Notes under the pieces: model-generated
What the model was told of the DNA's origin: nothing
Seen by the model: the letters and a program-made list of their open reading frames with translations, nothing else
Databases searched by the model: none
NCBI GenBank assembly: GCA_032871835.1
Contig: CM065300.1
Location: 71,373,192 to 71,437,191 of the forward strand
Origin: Dipteronia dyeriana
Taxonomy: Eukaryota; Streptophyta; Magnoliopsida; Sapindales; Sapindaceae
Direction of reading: 5' to 3'
DNA: 64,000 nucleotides
Shown: positions 33,540-47,777 of the stretch, one piece after another
Layout: each line of letters begins with the position of its first letter
Position numbering within the stretch: position 1 is the stretch's first letter
Program-made: the position numbers and the translations under genes

Positions 33540-34400
33540 TTGATGAAGCCTTGAGTGATGAGTTTTGGGTTCTTGCTATGCAAGAAGAGCTAAACTAATT
33601 TGAAAGAAATGAGGTTTGGACTCTAGTTCCTAAACCCAAAATTACCAATGTCATTGGCACCAAATGGATTTATAGGAACATGTTGGATAAGGATGGACAC
33701 ATTGTGCGAAACAAGGCTAGACTTATAGCACAAGAATACTCTCAAATTAAAGGCGTCGATTTTGAGGATACATTTGCTCCGGTTGCCCGTATTGAGTCTA
33801 TAAGGCTTCTCTTATCCATATCATGTGTGTATAAGTTCAAATTCCATCAAATGGATGTTAATAGTGCCTTCCTCAATGGCATCTTATAAGAGGAAGTGTT
33901 TATTGAGCAACCCAAGGGGTTTGTGGATCCACACCACCCCAATCATGTCTATCGCCTTAAGAAGGCTTTATATATGGTGAAACAAGCACCGATGGCTAGG
34001 TATGAACACCTTTTCCTTTAATTTGTTGACAATGGCTACTATAGAGGTAGTGTTGACAAGACCTTGTTCATCAAGGTCAATAAAGATGAGCTTTCATAGC
34101 TCAAATCTATGTTGATGACATTGTTTTTGGCTCCACCAACAAAGCCAAAGTCCAACAATTTATTGATGTTATGTCTCATGAATTTAAGATGAGTCTTGTT
34201 GGGGAGCTCAATTACTTCCTAGGTTTACTAATTAAGCAATTGCATGATAGGATCTTTATATTCCAATTTAAGTATGGCAAGAACCTAGTGAAAAAATTTG
34301 ACATTGAGAATGTCAAACATTGTGACACACCCATGAGTATCACATTGAAACTTAGCAAGGATGCTAGTGTGTGGATCAAAGCCTATGTCGTGGCATGATT
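33540..34400 (+). pseudogene. Reverse transcriptase of element A, broken
   Basis: Blocks in order: NEVWTLVPKP, GTKWIYRNMLDKDG, ARLIAQEYSQIKGVDFEDTFAPVA cut here in citation but continuous at 33718-33790, then MDVNSAFLNG with the first catalytic Asp (33853). A stop follows at 33888 (TAA), then [13 protein letters not shown]. The palm motif YVDD (34108-34119) is intact but in another frame, with VFGSTN after it, typical of SIRE/Maximus elements. GELNYFLGL and KYGKNLVKKF close the domain. Confidence 0.8.
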
Positions 34401-35036
34401 AGTAGCTTGCTTTACTTGATTATAAGTAGACGTGATATAGCATTTGGTGTGGGTGTTTGTGCTAGGTACCAAGCAGATCCCAAGGAGTCCCATCTCTCCT
34501 CTGTGAAGAGAATCATTCGATATGTGAATAGGATATCCAACTATGTGATATGGTACTCTTTTGACATTAATGCTAGTTTAGTTGGCTTTAGTGATACAGA
34601 TTGAGCAGGGAATTATAATGATAAGAAGAGTACATCGGATGGCTGCTTTTTCCTACGGAACAATTTGGTGTCATGGTTTTGCAAGAAGAAAAACTCCATT
34701 TTCTTGTCCACAGCTGAGGCCAAATACATAGCATCCAAGAGTGCTTGCACATAACTCCTTTGGATGAAGCAAATGCTAGTGGACTATGACTTTGATCAAT
34801 GTACTCTAACCCTTTACTGTGATAATATGAGTGCAATTAATATTTCAAAGAATCCTGTTCAACACTCTAGAACTAAGCATATAGACATTAGACATCATTT
34901 TATTAGAGAGCTAGTTGAACATGTTTGCACAAATGATCAACTAGAGGATTTGTTCACTAAACCCTTAGACTCAACTAGATTCAAATCACTTAGTAGGTCT
35001 ATTGGGATTTATCACATGCCTAATGTTTTACGGTGA
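34401..35036 (+). pseudogene. RNase H of element A, broken
   Basis: Open part 34371-34604 runs from SSLLYLI and ARYQADPKESHL to GFSDTD with the first catalytic Asp, where TGA (34602-34604) stops it. The rest reads STAEAKYIAS with the Glu, a TAA at 34751-34753, then LTLYCDNMSAI with an Asp, QHSRTKHIDIRHHFIREL and LFTKPLD, to the natural stop at 35036. The D-E-D residues are all present; stops alone break it. Confidence 0.8.
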
Positions 35037-36272
35037 TTGAACTCATTTGGGGAGTCAAGCAAAGAGAGCAAATTGACATAATAATGCATTGTGCTCATTA
35101 ATAATCGTTATCCTTTTTTATTGATTGCTTGAGATGATTGGTTGTACATATTCTTATATATTTATTTTTAATAAGTTTGAAACTTTGCTTTACTTGCAAT
35201 CAATGTTTTATTTATGATCAAACATGCATTTTGGAATAGGAAAATTTACTTGAAGTACATTTTTGAATGACTTGTGATTGATCTCCATGACATGATGATC
35301 CTATGAATGACATGCTTTAAATTAATGTAAATGAAGAAAATCTTGAATGCAAAAATTTGTATATGAATGCAATGATGAGACTGCAATCTATAAGGATCTA
35401 GTATCCATTCAAAGGATTTTATAATCCAAAAGTCTCTCTCTCTTTATTTGTCGAACAAGGCTACTATCATACGGGGCATCCAACCTGGAAAAATCAATAA
35501 GGGCATAATAGCCGCTCATGTCTTGTTTTACTTTTGCTTATAAAATTTGATATAGTTGCTCTTAAAATTGAATTTATTTTACAATCTATATCATGATTTT
35601 CCATGACAAAGGGTGATATTGGTTTGAATTCTCTTTTGGAAACCTTTGTTATTTGCAATGATTTTTGATCTTGAATTCAACTTATCTTGCATGCAAAGCA
35701 TTCTTTCACACAATTTTTATGAAATAAAGCTCCTTGAATCTCTCTTACTTAACTGAGTTGCATAAATTTTCTTATATGATTATGCATATACTTTTGTACC
35801 ATAAGCTCTTCTTTCTAAGTGTTTACCTATTAAGAGGATACTCTTTTGCCTATCTCATGACAAAAAGGGAGAGTAGTGTGAAGTTTATGGGGAGTTGCAT
35901 ATTAAGGGATATTGATCATTGAGAGGGAGTTTACTCTTTGGGAAAGTTGTTGTAATCATTGAGGGGGAGATTGTTACAATGCATAACATGACATAACTAC
36001 ATTATGTGTTCGTATTGGTTTAATTTGTCATAGCTATTGAATTTTTTATTTATTAAATGCACCTCAAACACACTTGGTCTTGGAAGGTACTTTCTTGTTG
36101 ATTGTGTGTAGGTTTGATGTTTCTACAAGCCTTGGATTGACTTGAAGATGTTCAAGACTTAGAATGTAGGGCTTATTATAATGTAGAAACTTTTGTTGAC
36201 CAATTTATTTTCATTATTGTGAGGATGCTTTGTGAGTGGTGGTTTTGTCACGAAATAGCCAAAGGGAAAGAT
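35037..36272 (+). other. 3' untranslated region and polypurine tract of element A
   Basis: About 1.2 kb without coding signal, collinear with 17830-19071 of A'. Several purine tracts occur (near 35870, 35922, 35957), for example GAGGGGGAGATTG. The one next to the LTR reads AAAGGGAAAGAT (36261-36272) and should be the primer of plus-strand synthesis. Confidence 0.7.
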
Positions 36273-37939
<1,667 letters not shown>

Positions 37940-39610
37940 GGCTTATTTCATCACAAACCATATCGGGGATTCAATTTGTAAGGGTAGACTAGGCCTTCAA
38001 TATGCATGATCAAGCTTCAAAGGCTTTCACAAAACCTCAAGCTTAAGAGCACTTCAAGAGGTAGTTCACATGTGCTCAACTCTTTGTGAAGAGATTTAGC
38101 TGCACACTCATAACTCATGCATTATCATATCTTATATAATTATTGAGTGTTTCATGTTAGTGCACTTTCATTACTATATCTCTCTTCATGTATGCTCATC
38201 TCTATTGCCTCTAGGTTGATTGGTTGAGGTTTGAACTTCTTGCAGATTTGCCCTGTTAGACCGTTGTGATTGCGCTGTGAGACCTTTGAGAAATATCACA
38301 GCGGTGGGCATTTCAGCATGTCACCACTGTGTGGCCACTGTGATAATTCACAACGGTGGCATCACAGTATGTCACAAATGTGTGACCGATGTGACTCCCA
38401 CATCGGTACTCACAATGGTCGTGCCCTATTTTGCCAAAACAATGTCGTTTTGCTCTGCCCTCGGTACTCACAATGGTCGTGCCCTATTTTGCCAAAACAA
38501 TGTCGTTTTGCTCTGCCCTCTTATATATATATATATATACGTGTGTGTGTGTGTGTGTTCTCTTCTTCCTCAATTTGTATTTAGATCCTTTAAACATAAT
38601 TTTAAAGAGAGGAAGAGTCCTCTTAAAGAGAGAAGCTCCAAGACTTGTTTTTGACTCTCCAAAACCCAAACCCATAAGCATCCGAGCATAGTCATGCATC
38701 CTTTCATCATGGGTCTTCTTCATTAAGTGACTTGGTAAGTAGAACAAACTTCATCATTCCATTAATTGTTCTATCTTCTATAGATTTAATCCTTAATGTA
38801 TATTAATTGCAATACTCATGTTTTAATTGCATATTCATTTGAGTATGACTTGATTGAGTTTTGTTTATTAATAGCTTGCATTGAAATGCTCTGCATCTAG
38901 ACATTGTTGATTAGGACTCATTGATTATATTTTGCGATTGCATTATTGTCTTTGCCATGATTAATGATAACTTGTGTTGATATGACTTTGTTTGATGACT
39001 GGATTTTAGACTTGCATATCTATATATAGTTAGGTCTTTATGAGCATTCATATAGACATTAATATCTAGGATTTTTACGTATTGTTATCTTGAAATCTCT
39101 AGATAAGCATTTAGTGTTGCCTAGCATTACTTGCATTTAGAATATTTTCATATATTCACATAGGTTGTTGATCTCTTCTTTGAGAGTTAAGGCTTGTGAC
39201 TATAAGGTATATTGCACAAGCAAGTGAAGTTTTGCAACCAATGTGTGGTTGGCAAGTACATTGGTTGGCAAGCATGGATCAAAAATCTCTATAAAAGGCC
39301 TATTGGGTAGTAATGGTGGGTTAGTGATCGAGAATGGTGTGACTAGAGGTCAACCTAGGTTGTAAACATCATTACAATAGTGGATTTGAGGATCGGAGTG
39401 GCTAAGTGGTTAGCCCATGGTTTTTCCATTATTGAAGGGTTTCCACCTAAAAATCAAGTTTTGTTTGATTTTCGCATTTTGCACTTGATTTTTGTTTGTT
39501 TGTTTATGGGGAAAGTTTCTAATATTAAATAATCAAGAAAAGTTGGTAATTAACTTGATCAAAACCTATTCTATCTCAGGTTGTTAGACACATATGCTTA
39601 TTTATTTTCA
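37940..39610 (+). repeat. A-related LTR (subfamily E), first bases missing
   Basis: It starts within the LTR at GGCTTATTTCATCAC, a block found about 27 bp inside the A LTR, and ends TTATTTATTTTCA. It shares with A the GTAGACTAGGCCT block, the CACAGCGGT-type words, a TATA/microsatellite at 38522-38558, CTTGGTAAGTAGAAC at 38731-38745 and the end region with AAGGGTTTCCA. It is too different to be the same family copy. No internal element sequence follows, so it is a solo or leftover LTR directly abutting element A. Confidence 0.75.
38403..38518 (+). repeat. 58-bp perfect direct duplication upstream of the TATA stretch
   Basis: Two identical 58-bp units (38403-38460 and 38461-38518), each TCGGTACTCACAATGG to TTGCTCTGCCC. 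They lie in the promoter part of the LTR, directly before the TA/TG microsatellite. Confidence 0.95.
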
Positions 39611-41107
39611 CTAGTTTGCACAAGGCCACAATGTTTGATATTGTTGACTTTATCCTTCACCTTTTAACCGTCCTCTTGTTATAACAAAGAGGGTAGAAAA
39701 GAGAGATTTTTTGGGGCTATTAGGAAAAAAAAATAGGTATATCTTGAGATCTAGGTTGTTATATACAACCAAAGAATAAGCCTCAATTAGTACTTTCCTT
39801 AACAAATCTTTCATAAATAAGGAATATTGAAAAAAAAGAAAAGAAATTTCCTTGAAGAAGTTTACTAACTTAACGAGGAATCCCGAAAATGAACCTTCCC
39901 TAAACAAGAAAATTGACATCCACACATTTTCTAAGACAAAATAACACTTTAAAGGGTAAAACCCTTCAAATTAATAACCCATCTAAATTAGTGCTCAAGG
40001 GTAGGTACTAAAAATATTAATTTATAGGGGTTCTACTGCATTATGTTATTTTATCAACTTTATTATTATTTCAAAAAAAAAAATCTTTAATTCTCTCACT
40101 ATTCTTTTTCTTCCCAACTTTTTTTCTCTTATTAGTTTTTTTCAAAATCAAACTCCTTTTTTCGTTAAAAATCTATATTTTTTAAGATTTTTTTTATTAG
40201 AGAACCACTTTCTGTTTGAGAGAGTCGTAAGAATGCAAAATTTGTGTCATGTCCCAATTGATGTGGAGGTAGATAGATGTTAAATGATATTTTAAAAAAA
40301 AAGTGTTCGATGAAATTTAAGAACATATAAATTTTTTAACAAGAAAGAAGTAATAATATTGATAAATAAACAAAGTATAAAATGTGTTTGAAATAAATAA
40401 ATAAAAATAAAGATAATATAGCTAATTTAAAAGTATGTTTATATACATAATGATTTTGTTCTTCTAATAAAAATTAATTTTAAAACTTTACTTTTTCACT
40501 CCCAAATTTGTCTCATAATTTTGAATTTTTTTTTCCGTACTTAACAATCAAATTGTATTTCTTTAAAAGAGATTGAAAATATATTTTAAAGAGAATCTAG
40601 AATTTATTAAAATGAAAAGAGTTTATATGATATATGTTAATATCAAACCATTAATAAGAAAAAAAACACAAAAGATTATAATAGAAAACTAATTAATAAT
40701 TTTTGGTGGGTGCACTAACAAATAATTTGTTCTCTTTAGTAATTTTATTCAAGGGTGCTATTGAATTTTTAAAAACATATTAATTTGAGGTGTACATACG
40801 GTTATTAAGGGATACAAATATCGACACTCTGAATAATATCTATAGGAAATGGAATTTCCATTAGAATGGTGTTTCCACCATTTGGTGGAATGGGCTTTCC
40901 ATCCAAAACCTAATAGAAAACCATTTCCAATTCCAAAGTAAATTTAGTATTCCAAAACTACACTCCTATGCCCCAACTCTATAACTCAATACTATTATAT
41001 AATATAATAATAAATATTATATTATATATTCTTTTAACAAATAACATAATTCTTAAATAATTATTATATTATATATATATATATATGTATTATAATATAT
41101 AAATATG

Positions 41108-41143
<36 letters not shown>
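39611..41143. other. Unassigned AT-rich DNA
   Basis: No coding signal. At 40845-40955 there are repeated GGAAATGGAATTTCC and TTTCCACCATTTGGTGG palindromes, possibly the end of an old MITE. A (TA)n run lies at 41110-41139, right before the next element. Confidence 0.45.
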
Positions 41144-41144
<1 letters not shown>

Positions 41145-42444
41145 GGTTAATTTCTTTTTAGTCCTTCTAGTTTAACCTAATACACAAACTAGTCCTTCAG
41201 TTTAGAGTATTACCTTGTTTAGTCAGTTTGTTAGATTTTTCGTTAAAAAAATGGAATCTAACATGGTCAAAGGGTCAAATGACCCTACTGCCCTTGATTT
41301 TGCCATCACTCGTCCACCATTCATTTATCATATAAAATAAAAAATAAAAATAATTTATGGAAGCTTAATATTATCATCATCAAACACCATTTCCAACAAA
41401 TCTGGAAAAAATTCCAGATTTTACATTCAAAATTAAAATTAAAATTCAAAAATTCAATCTCTTTTCAGTCGATTCATCATCTCCGTCACTTAACTAATTA
41501 ACACCACTACCATCATCATCGATTCATGATCATTAACACCAAACTCCAAACCCATAACCCATATATGCTTCAAACCAAATCGAACAAACTCCAAACCACA
41601 CACAGGCACCACCAAAAACATGAACCAGAACACTACCGGAACACCACCACCACAGCTAGAAACCAAATCGACCAAACCACCACTACCACAAATCGAACCC
41701 AAATCAACCCTAACCAATTCGAATACCATGAGAGAGAAATCACGACCCAAATCGTGAATCCACACCAGTCAAACACCCACAACCACTTCAGCCAAATACA
41801 AAACACCAAATGCCCAAACCCACACCCAAATAACCCAGATTCAATCATCATTGACAAATTTAAACACCAAACACTAATTTTTTTAAAAAAATATTGTTCC
41901 TTGAACCAAATCAAACCTAGACCGAAACCCATTGATCTGTTCATCACTTCCATCTAGTGTTGAATGTGTTCAACACCTATCACATTCAACATCGATCACC
42001 AAACCCTAGCCACAAACACACCACCCCCACCAGTGTTAATCGACCCACCACTCTCAAACCAGAAAATCAGAACCCTTGATCCCCAAATGTAGAATATCAG
42101 AACCCACATAGCAAACGCAAAACAAAACTCAACCCCATCAACAACCACCTCCACCAGAAATCAGACCAACAATACCTACACACACAAAAAATCAAATCGA
42201 ACCTTTAACCAATTGAGTGATATAGAGAAGATTTATGGGTTGAGAAAGAGAAGAATCGTTTGAGGAGTCTGTGAGATCGTCGGTGAGGAGATGGCGCTGC
42301 TAAGGAGATCACTAACATAGAGAATGGCGTCACTAAAGAGATCGTCGCTAACCAAAAAGAAAGATATTTGATTCGATTTAAGGGGGAGAGGGGGAGATCT
42401 GTTGTTGCTCTTGAGGGATTCAATGATTAACGAGAGAGAGAGGG

Positions 42445-42475
<31 letters not shown>

Positions 42476-42915
42476 TATGTTGTTGTTTATTGGGATGGTG
42501 ATGGAAAATAAGAAGAAGATGAAATTGGTAGAAAAGAAGAAGATTTGTTGTTGTGGTATGGTGGTGGGTAAATGACGAACATGAAAAGATGATGTTGGTG
42601 ATGGTCGATGATGATGGTTTGAGGGTTAGGGTTAGGGTTTAGTTAGAATTTTTTATTTTTAAATTTGATTTTTTAAAATATTTGTTTTTTTAACCAAATT
42701 TTTAATTGTTTTTAATTGAAATTATTAATTTTAACCATGCTTTTACCATTATACCCTTAATGGTATGATGGAACCCTAACAGAATTGGACGGCAGGGACC
42801 AAAATACGAATTTTTGAAAACTAGAGGGATCTGTCAAGGTAAAGCTCAAAACCGGAGGACCATTATGTGTATTAGATCAAACTAGAGGGACTAATTTCAG
42901 TCGGCCAGAAATTCC
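41144..42915. mobile_element. Probable Mutator-like non-autonomous element
   Basis: The left end GGGTTAATTTCTTTTTAG and AGTCCTTCTAGTTTAACCTAATACAC are matched in reverse complement by the right end, where GTGTATTAGATCAAACTAG, GGGACTAATTTCAG and GAAATTCC are read at 42867-42915. Further inner matches surround the CTAACAGAATTGGACGG block. Long GGGTTAATTT-type inverted repeats are common in plant Mutator-like elements. A 9-bp target duplication was not found. The inside is strand-asymmetric (C/A-rich to 42200, then G/A-rich), and its 100-140-codon frames look like composition artefacts. Confidence 0.6.
42431..42474. repeat. (GA)n microsatellite
   Basis: Interrupted GA/GGGA repeat of 44 bp inside the element 41144-42915. 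Confidence 0.9.
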
Positions 42916-42949
42916 TTTTCCAGCTTATCCAGGCAAAATATTTCTAGAC

Positions 42950-44336
42950 AAATACCCAGTCTAGCTCCCAGATAAACCAGACAAACAACTAATCTTTCAC
43001 CTAGCCTTAATTATGAACCAGAAGATGACTCTAGTGAACCAGTTAACTTAGTACATAGAAGAAGAAGACCTATGCCCAGAGCAGAAGATCCTACACATGT
43101 GACTCATGTCCAAAAAACCCCAGAACAAGTAGCCTAACCTATTCATTCTTATAACCTAGGAAAAACCTCACCTACTCCTTCCCAGGTCATGATAGAAATT
43201 TCTGAACCTGAACCCCCGGTCAGAACCATTAATGTTATAAGTAGTAGCAATTTTGATTTCCTTATAACTGACTACTATTCTTCCCAAAACCAATCCTTAA
43301 GAGAAAAATATGAAAAGAATTATTCTGAAAATAAAAGGAACCAGTTCCAAAAAAGATGGATAGAATGCCTTAACCACATTACCCAGAACATTCCTTTCTT
43401 TGATTGGTATGTGAATAGAAATTTTTTTGAGCAAAACTGCTCTGTGATTAATCGACAAAATCTTAGAACTTATAAAACAAAAAAGGGAGAAGAAAAACAA
43501 TTACACCCTCCTCCAAGAGATTTTGAAATTAATATGCCTAATGATGATATTCCAGCTAGAGTAAATACGAAAAATGCACACCCTTTATTCTATTTGATGA
43601 ACATATGTCCCAAACTACACCTTCATCATCACACCAAATTGGATTGGTTATGAGACAAGGAAACTATACGAATTTCTTTCTTAATTCTATTGGAGAACAA
43701 TTAGAAAAAATTGACCTTAACCTCTCTCAAACCAGTATTTCACCCATTAAAGAAGTCATACCTCCACAAGTCTTTGTTCCGTACGAAACCTCTACCTCCT
43801 CTAATAAAGGAAAAGAAAAAATCATTAAATCTGAACCTTTATTATTTACCGACCATACTGGTATAAAAAAATGTTTTGATAATATTATCGATGAAACAGA
43901 ACTTCTTAAAGCCTTAGAAGAAAGACTAGGGAGACTACCAGGTGTCCATATCCAAACTATTGACAAAACTGTCCTATCTTCTGACTCTTCAGATAGCGAT
44001 AGCGAAACTCTTAATTTCCAAGATTATATCCAAAGAATTACAACAAATGAAAAAACTGACAGTTATAACAAAACAAAGTATTTTCATAATACTAAACCGT
44101 ATTATCCAAAACCTACTCCTCCAGATCTGCAATATGAAGAAACTGTCCCTTATAGAGCTTATACTGGAAATGCTTGCTATCAATTCAATATTGACGGTTT
44201 ATCTGAATATCAAATTATTACAGTCTTAAGACAAATGCATACCATTGGTTATATATATATTAAAAAACAAAATATGACTCATTCTGATGCTGTAACGTCA
44301 TTAACTACAGGTTTTGAGGGCCAACTATTTGGATAG
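42950..44336 (+). pseudogene. Pararetrovirus polyprotein segment upstream of the coat protein, broken
   Basis: Readable in one frame from about 42950, with stops near 42970 and 43135, then open 43189-43653. It then continues in another frame, 43605-44336, so there is a frameshift in 43605-43653. The first part is basic and aromatic (KRWIECLNHI, FFDWYVNRNFF). The second part has a serine/acidic stretch and a C-terminal MHTIGYIYIKKQ-type block. It lies where the linker between movement and coat protein is expected. I cannot assign a domain with certainty. Confidence 0.55.
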
Positions 44337-44495
44337 TGGACTCATACCCTTAGTAGCCTTGCCAAAAGATCTATTATAGGACACACCATAACTATAACTT
44401 CCACTCCTGTCTAGACAAGTGACCCTACTGCTTTTGAATCAACTTCCACACTAACACAGACTACTACTACTACCTCTGAACCAGATGGCATAGAT

Positions 44496-45149
44496 GTGTT
44501 ATGTTATACCATTTTAATGCACTTCGTAGGAAACCCTAACATTAATCAAGGAAAAGAATTTTCCAAAATTCAAAATTTAAAGTGCAAACAATTGAGTGAT
44601 TTTAAATGGTATAAAGATATTTTCTTAACTAGAGTTTTTCAAAGACCTGACAATGCTAATTCATATTGGAAAGAAAAGTTCATTTCAGGTCTTCCAAAAT
44701 TATTCTCTAATAAGGTCAGAGATGAGATGGTAAGACAAATGGGTTGGTCAGACTGGTCCCAAATTGACTTAAATACTTGGACTTATGGCGAAATTATTGT
44801 TGCCATTAACGTTGTAGCACTTCAATTATGTAATGACCTTAGACTTAAGAGCCAACTTAAACAACAAAAACTAACAACTAGAAAAGAACTAGGTTCTTGG
44901 TGTGAACAATTTGGTTTTGACAAATTACCTTCCTATAAAAGAAAAACTAAAAAACATCCTAAAATTAATTATAGCTGGGCAAAACGTTATCCTTATAGAA
45001 TAGACAAAGATCACAAAGCTAACAAAAAAGGAGAAACTATATGGTCCCCTAAAAAATCCAGGAAATTCTCCCCCAAAAAGAATACTTATTACAAAAAGAC
45101 AAACAAATGTTGTAAATGTGGCAAAGAATGACACTATGCTAATAAATGT
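44496..45149 (+). pseudogene. Pararetrovirus coat protein with zinc knuckle, broken
   Basis: The capsid core part (WKEKFISGLP, YGEIIVAIN, ARKEL-like and SWCEQFGFD blocks) is followed by a very basic stretch and a knuckle with Cys at 45108 and 45117, His at 45132 and Cys at 45147 (C-x2-C-x4-H-x4-C). A TGA at 45129-45131 falls inside the knuckle. Knuckle and basic stretch bind the genome in this family. Otherwise the frame is open for 211 codons. Confidence 0.7.
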
Positions 45150-47777
45150 CCTGACCAAAAGAAAAAGATTAACAGCTTAGACTTAGACGACCAAGTTAAA
45201 GAAAAAATCTTACAAGTCCTATATATGGATTCTGATCATTCCTCATCTTCATCATCTAATAATGAAATCTTAATAATCAATGAGTCGTCCTCAGATTCGG
45301 AAAATTCTTCGTCATCCTCTGGATCTGAACCAGGAACCCAACCTTGTTTTTTCAAAGAAATAAATGTCCTCGACAAACAAGATAATTCATTAATGATTAG
45401 CATGATTGACAGTATTAAAGATCCTATTCAAAAAGCCCAATATATCAGACAATTACAATAAAAAATTACTAGTGAACTGGGTTCTAGTAACAACAACAAT
45501 AACAACTCTTCTAACGAAACAAAACCTTTTAAAAATGCCCCTTTTGAAACTCCTGATTTCGAACAAAATATTTTAGAAAAATTCCAAGCTAAATCCAGAA
45601 AGGTGACCATTTCTGATTTACAAAAAGAAATTACTGACATTAAAGGAGAAATAAAAACATTGAAAACTCAGATCCAGGATCTACAAATCAAAGAAAGTTT
45701 AGAAAAATATTTTTCTAAGAAATCTCTTGAAAAACAGCCAAGCTTTAACAGCTCTGACGAATCTGATAGAGAACAAGATATTGACCAAAATCTTTTAAAT
45801 ATATACCAAATTAATACTATCCAAGAAGTCAGGATACATAAATGGTTTGTTGAAATTGACATCAGAATTGCCTCTAATTACAATATTAGGGCTACTGTTC
45901 TTATTGACACAGGTGCCGACTTAAATTATATTTTTGAATCTCTTGTCCCTACCAAATATTTGGATTCAACCACAGAAACTTTGTATGGTGCTAACAAAAT
46001 TAAACTAGATATCAAATATAAACTCACTAATGCCAAAGTTTGCAATAATGGAGTTTGTTATAACAATGATTTTATTGTAGTCAAAACGCTTTCTCAAAAT
46101 GTAATTTTAGGTTTACCTTTTCTATACCTAATTTCTCCCTTCAAATTCGTGGCTGAAGGAATTGTTACAGAATATCTAGGAAAAGAAATTACATTTCCTT
46201 TTATTTTCCCCGTTCTAGTAAGAGACTTAAATGTCTTAAGAAACAATAATATATGTACAGAAAACCCTAAAGCTATTGAAAACTGCATTGCCACATTGAC
46301 TAGAAAACAAAACCAATTAAACTTTCTAAAAGATTATTTAGGTTTCCAAAGACAAGAAAGCAAATTAAAAGAACCGTTTCTTCAAGAAAAAATAAATAAT
46401 TTTAAAGAAAGATTAGAAAAGGAAGTTTGTTCTTCCATACCAAATGCTTTTTGGGATAGAAAAAGACATGTTGTTACACTTCCCTATACCAAGGATTTTA
46501 ATGAAAAAGGAATCCCTACCAAAGCTAGACCTATTCAAATGTCTGCAAATCTAATTGATTATTGCAAAAAAGAAATACAAGATTTAATTGAGAAAAAACT
46601 AATTAGACCTTCTAAATCTCCCTGGAGTTGTCCTGTCTTTTATGTTCAGAAAAACGCAGAAATAGAAAGAGGTGTTCCTAGGCTCGTTATTAACTATAAG
46701 TCTTTAAACGATGCTTTGCAATGGATTAGGTATCCCATGCCTAATAAATCTGATTTATTAAAAAGACTTTATGATTCCATTATTTTTTTTAAAATTTGAT
46801 ATGAAATCAGGATTCTGGCAAATCCAGATTGCTGAAAAAGATTGTTATAAAACAGCTTTTACAGTTCCTTTTTGACAATATGAATGGAATGTTATGCCAT
46901 TTGGTCTCAAAAATGCTCCTAGTGAATTTCAATGTATTCTGAATAATATATTCAATCCTTATTCAGAATTTCAATTGTTTACATAGATGATGTGTTGATA
47001 TTTTCAAAAAATATTGACCAGCATTGGAAACATTTAGAAACATTTTTTAAAACTGTTAAACATCACGGATTAGTAATTTCAGCCCTAAAAATTACTCTTT
47101 TTCAGACCAACATTAGATTTTTAGGGCATTACATCAAAAGAGGAACAATCATTCCTATCCATAGGAGTTTAGATTTTGCTGATAAATTTCCAGATGAAAT
47201 AAAAGACAAAAAGCAACTACAAAATTTTTTAGGATGTCTAAATTACATTTCCAATTTTTACAAAGAACTCAGTATTATTTGTAAACCCCTTTTCCAGAGA
47301 CTAAAAACAAATCCTCTTCCTTGGACCAGTGAACATACTAAAGCCGTTCAACACGTAAAAAATTATGTTAAAAAACTACCATGTATGACAATTTGCCACC
47401 CTACTGCCCTAAAAACTGTTGAAACTGATGCTTCAGATATTGGATATGGTGGTATTTTAAAACAAAATATTAATGACAAAGAATGTCTTGTTAGGTATGT
47501 TTCAGGATCCTTGAACGATACCCAAAAGAAATATTCGACTGTCAAAAAAGAAATATTAGCAATTGTTTTGACAATTCAAAATTTTGTTTTAAGAGTGGAT
47601 TGCCAATCGGTAAAATTCATTTTGAAAAAAGATGTGAAAAACCTTGCCTCTAAACAAATATTTGCTAGATAGCAAGCCCTTTTATCTGTTTTTGATTTTG
47701 ATATTGAATATATTAAAGGGTTAGACAATAGTCTCCCAGATTTTCTGACCAGAGAATTTCTACAGGGTGACAAATGA
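45150..47777 (+). pseudogene. Pararetrovirus protease, reverse transcriptase and RNase H, broken
   Basis: After a serine/acidic linker (45225-45461, ending in a stop) and a coiled coil (45603-45700) comes the aspartic protease with its Asp-Thr-Gly at 45906-45914. The RT starts at about 46480. The block KSPWSCPVFYVQK is at 46616-46654 and the block ending RYPMPNKSDLL precedes a frameshift in the T-run 46786-46797. Then come a TGA near 46874 and a second frameshift near 46975, just before the palm YIDD (about 46982-46993). From 46992 RT and RNase H are open to 47672, where a TAG stops them. The natural end is the TGA at 47775-47777. No integrase is present, which separates it from LTR elements. 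Confidence 0.75.

Noticed and set aside
41526..41957. 143-codon Asn/Thr/His-rich frame and overlapping minus-strand frames
   Set aside because: Strong C/A bias on one strand produces long open frames in several registers. No motif, and it lies in a Mutator-like non-autonomous element.
42617..42640. GGTTAGGGTTAGGGTTTAG as interstitial telomere repeat
   Set aside because: Only about three units and one deviates from TTTAGGG; chance or simple repeat is more likely.
41144..42915. 9-bp target duplication for the Mutator-like element
   Set aside because: The flanks (TATATATTATA on the left, TTTTCCAGC on the right) do not match.
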